Below are positions 59,394-64,000 of a stretch of 64,000 bases of DNA, piece after piece; position 1 is the stretch's first letter, and the number at the start of each line of letters is the position of its first letter. The position numbers were made by a program, and so were the translations under genes. The DNA is from Rhynchonema sp. JSB1_4 (taxonomy: Eukaryota; Nematoda; Chromadorea; Monhysterida; Xyalidae). Location of the stretch: contig JASAMV010004458.1 of the NCBI GenBank assembly GCA_030248065.1, positions 34,341 through 98,340 of the forward strand, in the 5' to 3' direction. The notes beneath the pieces were generated by a model. That model had not been told where the DNA came from. It ran no database searches and saw only the letters and a list, made by a program, of their open reading frames with translations.

Positions 59394-60155
59394 GACGGTT
59401 GAACTGGCTGGCAGAGAAAGAGATTAGCTTGGCGCACACATACACTTGATGTTTGAATTATTAGTTGGCAAAGGTGTACTACCTACATAGTACATAATCA
59501 CACAGTCTTATGCGTGTGATGGGTTTTGTAAAACCGACCTCCAATAATTGGTATTTTCACATTGTTACTCAACATTCAACATTTTATCGCCAATCGAATT
59601 GTCATTGCCAGCAACAATAGAATCTTCATTAATGTTCTGATGTACCGGAGCAGTGGCTGATTGCACATTTAGGACCAGACCGTGGGTTATAACAAAAGAT
59701 TTCACATAAGAAGGATAAAAACTTACTTCAATTGATGAATCTGTTACTACCTACATAAGCTCAAACATTGTGCTATACATACATGGGACAGACTCGGCTA
59801 CAGTTGGATAACGGGCACCAACACACGATTCACAACAAGTAATTGCACACGACATGGGTAAGAAGAATTTGTCTTAGCAACAGAGATATACGGTGCAACA
59901 TCAAAAAAGATTTAAAAATCGCCGAAATGAAACATAACACAAGGTATACAGACAAATAGAACCGGAGAATCGTATTTGATGTTTTCGTATTTGTCTGAGC
60001 TGCAAATTTAATTTGACACCATTAGAAACGATAATAAACAAATCAGTGATGTACAATGGGAACACAAGAAGAAAAGTGTGTGATGCCAGCATCTGATCCG
60101 AAACACACGCAGTTCAAGAACAACCACAAAACGAATTGAATTGAGGTGTAAAATG
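59394..60155. other. Intergenic between tandem paralogues
   Basis: This is the upstream region of the RBR ligase gene and the downstream region of the next minus-strand gene. No further exon, promoter motif or repeat could be supported. Confidence 0.5.
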
Positions 60156-62497
60156 CTATTTTTCCGATCCCAGATCAAAATTTTCTTTGATGTCCATTCT
60201 TTCAACGTCATCATTATCGCGATGCCCATTTTCCGACAACGTTAAGTTGTTTGCACGTTCGTTGCTTGCACTAGGTGAGGAAATCTGAATGTGAAGCAAG
60301 CGTTCAAACATGGTGACAATGTGAATTGTGCAACGTGTATTTGGGTGACACCGTTTCCACCTGTTTTCACGGATAGGTGCACCAATGCAACTGAAACTGG
60401 ACAAAGAATACAAACTTTCTTATTGGATATATTCGCGCCTTCTGTTTGTTCTTGCGAACCAGATTGTTTGTCCTGTATTGAAGCAACCAATCTTTCCAAG
60501 TTCTTTTCATCCCGATGTTGTTGTCTGTGCTTTAACGCTGCAACAGCAGCCGCCAACTCCTCCTCCGCTTCCTTTTGTTCGTCAATTGGTGGTTGCGCAG
60601 GTTCCTTGACAATTGACTGGTGCTTTGCACTGCTGGCAGCAGAAGGCTTCACCGTTTCATTGCACTTCACTTGTGTTGGCTAGAAATGGGGATGGATGAG
60701 CCAGTGTCAACTGAAGCGATAAGGGTTTATGATGAGGACGAGAGGCAAAACAATGGTAAGAAACTTTACTCCATGATAAAAGAGAGAACCTAGCATAATA
60801 TACTGGCGCACGTTACATACACAAGTACCTGTTTTGCCGTCTTTTCATAGAATTCAAAGGTTTTTTCCAGTGCTTCCAGCTTCTTACTCAGTGGTTGTTC
60901 CAAGCGAGCGCGTTTTTCAGCTAGCATTTTCTTTTCCTCAGATTCCTTTGTGTTGATCGACGTCCATTTGAAGTTAATCTACAACATCTTGCGCATTGAA
61001 AGCGAGAAAGAACAGTAACCAGCTGGATATCAAAATGTGAGCAGTTCAACTGGCCAGCCCAAAAACCTTTTTGGTCAAATCGGTCACTTGACGCTGCAGC
61101 TGCGCAAGCAGCGCTTCGTCTGTCTGCAACTCCTTCTTTAACTTGTCGTGCTCTTGTTGTAGTTTTGCTTCGGCGTTGCGATTCTCTCTTTGAACTGTAC
61201 CAAGTTCGCTGCGAACTTTCTTGGAACAAAATGGTGAAATTGATCGTTGAATATGGTCGTTTTGAAGCGAAATCGACTACTTACTTTGATCTCAGTTTCC
61301 AATTTTCGAACGAAATCACAGCGTTCCTCCGATTGTTCGCTCGAGCTTGAGGCTTGCATATTCTAACAAATTTACACGCTTTAGTAGAGCTTCAAAGCTT
61401 ACAAAAATCTATACTACTAAAACAGGAAGGCGTATGTCTGTCTGTGGCCCCCTCCCTCTCTTTTCACTCTCCTCTCTTTCCCTTCCCTCCCTCCTTTTTT
61501 CTTTCCTTTCCCCTTCCTTCCCTTTTCTCTTCTCTTTCCTTCTTTTTTCCAATTTTCACTCTCCTCTCTTTCCCTTCTCTCCCTCCTTTTTTCTTTCCTT
61601 TCCCTTCCTTCCCTTTTCTCTTCTCTTTCCTTCTTTTTTCCAATTCCCTTTTCCCCCTTCTTGACCTCCCCTCCTCTTTCCCTTCCCTCCCACCTTTCTC
61701 AAGCCCATTTTCCACTCTCCCCTCCTATTTTTAACTCCGTTTCCCCTTTGTTATCTTCCGTTTCTTTTCCACCACGCTTCACTCTTTTCTTTCCTTTACT
61801 CCTCTTCTTCTTTTAACCCTCTTTTTCCTTCCATCGTTTTTCCTTTCCATCCATTTTCTCACTGATTTGATTTCAATGAACTGAGATTATTTTCAACTTC
61901 TTGACCTCCCCTCCTCTTTTTTTCTTCCGTCCTTCTCAGGCCCGTCTTATGTCTGTCTGTGGCCCCCTCCCTCGGAAGGGCGGACGGGTCAATTTTCACG
62001 GGTAGCTTTGGGTATGCTAACGGGTCTTTGGGGGGGGGCACGGGCGCGGCGCTGTAGCCGGGCCGTAGGCACGGGTCCCGTCTAGTCAAAATAAAGACAA
62101 GAGTGACAATAAAACACCGAATTAGACATACATCCTGGTCCATTGGTTCGGTATTTCCTTCCTCAGCTGTCAAACGTCGGATCATCTTCTCGGTTTCGCG
62201 TATCAATGCCTTTGTGAGTCGTTCTTCATGATCAAGCCACTTCAACAAATGACCGACGGGTGCCGCAGGTTCGTATACAATGACAAGGTCTGCATGGAAC
62301 AAAGAACAGTTTAACAGTGATTCTGACTGTCAAGGAAAGTTGTTTTGCTCAAAATCAAGTCTTACCCCATCTGACGCTGTCAAGAGCTTTCCACAACAGT
62401 TTAAGAACTTCTTCCTCGCTCACAGTGCTTAGCAGAACGTCCACATCTGCAGGAACGCTACGTAGCCTATGTGGCAGATTGTCGGTGGGGAAATTAT
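60156..62497 (-). CDS. 3' part of a tandem paralogue of the RBR ligase tail
   Basis: Seven minus-strand exons: 62497-62366, 62289-62132, 61362-61285, 61219-61067, 60978-60829, 60679-60416, 60284-60156 (TAG), all in phase, 354 codons including the stop. Each exon lines up with a tail exon of the neighbouring RBR gene. The 132-bp exon with NLPHRLRSVPADVDV matches YLPPQLHRNPPDMDA (also 132 bp). HLLKWLDHEERLTKALI matches QLFKWLDHEDRLTRDYS. KKLEALEKTFEFYEK matches EKLEALKQTLRLYQ. DEQKEAEEELAAAVAAL matches TEQLEAAEELQDAVQQY. Intron phases also agree. The upstream exon should end in phase 1 and is not found before 64000, so the 5' end (and whether an RBR domain is present) is outside the window. It probably shares a binding partner with the ligase tail, but its function is unknown. 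Confidence 0.78.
61408..62085 (+). mobile_element. Non-autonomous Helitron
   Basis: The 5' end TCTATACTACTAAAACAGGA is the classic Helitron start. The 3' end is CTAG at 62082-62085, preceded by the hairpin ACGGGTCCCGT. The element sits between an A (61407) and a T (62086), the A/T target expected for Helitrons, with no target duplication. The interior is a CT-rich region with an approximately 95-bp unit repeated twice (about 61458-61640). The motif TGTCTGTCTGTGGCCCCCTC occurs at both about 61436 and 61951. No Rep/helicase is encoded. It lies in an intron of the tail paralogue. Confidence 0.85.
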
Positions 62498-62522
62498 CTG
62501 AAACATTGCGTTGGCCTTTTAA

Positions 62523-63151
62523 GGTCGATTTATACTTCTGACTCCTGGGCAGTAGCAGTCAAAAATTTGAGGAAGTCAAGGGCAGGCAGAGTCATCGGCA
62601 GTCAGTGACTGCTCCTGGTGATTGCCTGCTTATGACTGCCGACTGACTGCCGACTGCCGGTGACTGTCTGTGATGGGTGGCAGTCAAACGAATTGAAAGA
62701 GAAATTGGGGCAGTCAAAGTTCGGTGCTGGCTTGCAGTGACCGTGATTGCGTCTAAAATAGACGCCTTTTTACCGTTTTTTTTGCAATTTTTTTGTGTTT
62801 AATAATGTGCATTGTGCTTATGTCGCATGTTTTTAGGTCGACATGTCACTTGAGCTTGAAACCCAAGTGCTGATTTTGCAAAAGTTACGTCAAAGCAGAA
62901 AGAGGCGCCAAGAAAATGCACAACAGCAACGAAAAAAACGGAGGTGGGCGATTCGACCACTACATGGCAGCCGGGATCGGGATTCTGATTATCAACGCGA
63001 TTGTGGTTCTTCACAATTGGCTCATATCACTCGATCGTCATCTGCCGGCTGCCGAACGGTCAGTTCAAAAAAATTGAAAACTGGGCGCATGATTTGCTGA
63101 GCTCAACCAGCCGGCCGAGCCGGCCCGGCCCGGTTGGCAAAAAATCGGTCC
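62523..63151 (+). mobile_element. TTAA-flanked element end with Harbinger-like ORF start
   Basis: The element begins GGTCGATTTATAC after TTAA (62519-62522), matching the MITE at 12315 over about 50 bp, including GGGCAGTAGCAGTCA. Downstream, an ATG at 62843 opens about 85 codons: a basic, coiled start (LRQSRKRRQENAQQQRKKRR) followed by WAIRPLH. This resembles the beginning of PIF/Harbinger transposases, where an aromatic/basic WVRPxN-type segment precedes the catalytic domain. The frame then degrades, and GC-rich repeat sequence follows, so the element is truncated. The superfamily call is tentative. Confidence 0.45.
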
Positions 63152-63159
63152 GGCCCACC

Positions 63160-63503
63160 CAGTGGTGTAGCTACCCAGGCGGGGCGGCAACCTACTGTAC
63201 CACCAAAAATGTGGGGCGGCAACCTACCTACTGTACCGGCCGAGCTAGGGGGAAGAAAATTTTTTAGGTCGAAATTTTGATGGAAATGTGCTCTAAAACG
63301 CTAATTTCGCGCGTAGCGCGCGATTTCTCGCCTATTTGGAGTGAAAAATACCGATTTTATGCCATTTTGAGCCAAAAATAGCAACTTACTGTACCAGCCG
63401 CCGGGCGGCGACCTACCTACTGTACCAGGATGGAGCGTCAACCTACCTACCTACTGTACCTTGGGGTTGGGGACCCCATACCCCGCCTCCTGCTACACCA
63501 TTG
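63160..63503. mobile_element. hAT-type MITE with perfect 8-bp target duplication
   Basis: The ends CAGTGGTGTAGCTACCCAGG and (in reverse) CAATGGTGTAGCAGGAGGCG are typical of hAT elements. The element is bracketed by GGCCCACC at 63152-63159 and again at 63504-63511, an exact 8-bp target site duplication. The interior contains repeated CAACCTACCTACTGTACC units. It inserted into a GC-rich repeat (GGCCCGGCCCGG). Confidence 0.9.
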
Positions 63504-63697
63504 GGCCCACCCCGTTTTAGCTTGAGGTCGGCCCGTCCCAGCTAGGCATGGGGGCAATACCCAATACCCAATTCACTGACCCCATTTTGAGAAAGTCAGG
63601 CCGGGTCGGGCCGGACACTGCCCGAACTTCCAAATCTTCGGCCCGGCCCAATCCAAAAGTAGAAAATCCCGGCCCAGCCCAGTGTAGTTCCTGGGGG

Positions 63698-64000
63698 CAG
63701 TGGTGTCGTTGGGGGGGGGGGGGTGGGGGTACCCCCCTGGTAGGTATGGGGTATGGGAAATCGGCCGGGGGTATGGGGTATGGGAAATTTTTCACTTCTG
63801 GAACAAGCACCCCTAAGAAATGACTTTTTGACCCCGAGAAGTACCAAAATTGGCCATTTTTCGTCCAAAAATTCCAAAAATCGCTTGCTGCCGCAAGAAA
63901 ACTCTGTATTAAGCACTTTTTAGACCACTTTTGGCACTTTTAGACGATTTTTGGGGTTATTTTTTTTCAAAACCCCCACCCTCGGGTATGGGCAATTTTT
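63698..64000 (+). mobile_element. Start of a second hAT-like element, runs off the window
   Basis: CAGTGGTGTCGTTGGGG again gives a hAT-like CAGTGGTGT terminus, followed by a long G run and duplicated GGTATGGGGTATGGGAAAT units. The other end is not in the window. Confidence 0.45.

Noticed and set aside
61347..61734. Phe/Pro/Ser ORFs
   Set aside because: They are CT-rich Helitron cargo.
1..64000. CRISPR arrays, bacterial operons, rRNA, tRNA, endogenous virus genes
   Set aside because: I looked for regular spaced repeats, Shine-Dalgarno-led gene strings, cloverleaf A/B boxes and reverse transcriptase or capsid motifs, and found none I could support.

Overview
This is a eukaryotic, animal-type window. 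Genes are split into short exons with GT..AG introns (donors such as GTAAGT, GTTAGT, GTTTGT; acceptors such as TTTCAG, TTGCAG). The encoded proteins include a NETO-type CUB/LDLa receptor auxiliary subunit, an RNF216/TRIAD3-type RBR ubiquitin ligase and an ERICH3-type ciliary protein, and DNA transposon remnants are abundant. Degenerate TTAGGC-like repeats at 25521-25630 resemble the nematode telomere repeat, so a nematode or other ecdysozoan is possible, but the species cannot be named from this sequence. There is no sign of a bacterial or viral genome. I built exon models by matching intron phase by hand. For the protease, NETO, ERICH3 short form and RNF216 genes, the summed exon lengths are exact multiples of three.

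Region by region: 1-9.64 kb is a nested set of inverted duplications containing two copies of a 1.7-kb palindromic TTAA-flanked element, two copies of a 0.5-kb TIR element, and three decayed copies of a coding fragment. 10.3-12.5 kb holds short TIR elements. 11.4-13.8 kb (minus) is a complete six-exon chymotrypsin-fold serine protease with a long basic C-terminal tail. 16.2-20.0 kb (plus) is an ERICH3 homologue. Exons at 21.6-24.3 kb (Glu-rich, two IQ motifs, a RanBP2 zinc finger) are probably its long-form tail, and they are followed by a leucine-rich-repeat ORF to 25.9 kb. 27.5-32.5 kb (minus) is a complete 12-exon NETO-like gene. 32.5-47.2 kb is gene-poor, with one possible small two-exon gene at 36.7-37.3 kb and a nested transposon composite at 44.7-46.9 kb. 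47.2-50.5 kb (plus) is an extended SDR/dihydroflavonol-reductase-like gene. 51.6-59.4 kb (minus) is a complete 20-exon RBR E3 ligase with a long coiled-coil C-terminus. 60.2-62.5 kb (minus) is the 3' part of a tandem paralogue of that ligase's tail, carrying a Helitron in an intron. 62.5-64 kb is transposon sequence (a TTAA-flanked TIR with a Harbinger-like ORF start, and a hAT element with a perfect 8-bp target duplication).

The genes have unrelated roles: extracellular proteolysis, cilium/cytoskeleton, synaptic receptor modulation, redox metabolism and ubiquitination. No operon logic is evident. The most notable observations are the tandem RBR-tail paralogues, the split Glu-rich/IQ/ZnF/LRR locus next to ERICH3, a strongly over-represented 10-mer TGATGTTTCA (13 copies seen by eye, several at 3' splice sites), and the clustered palindromic elements.
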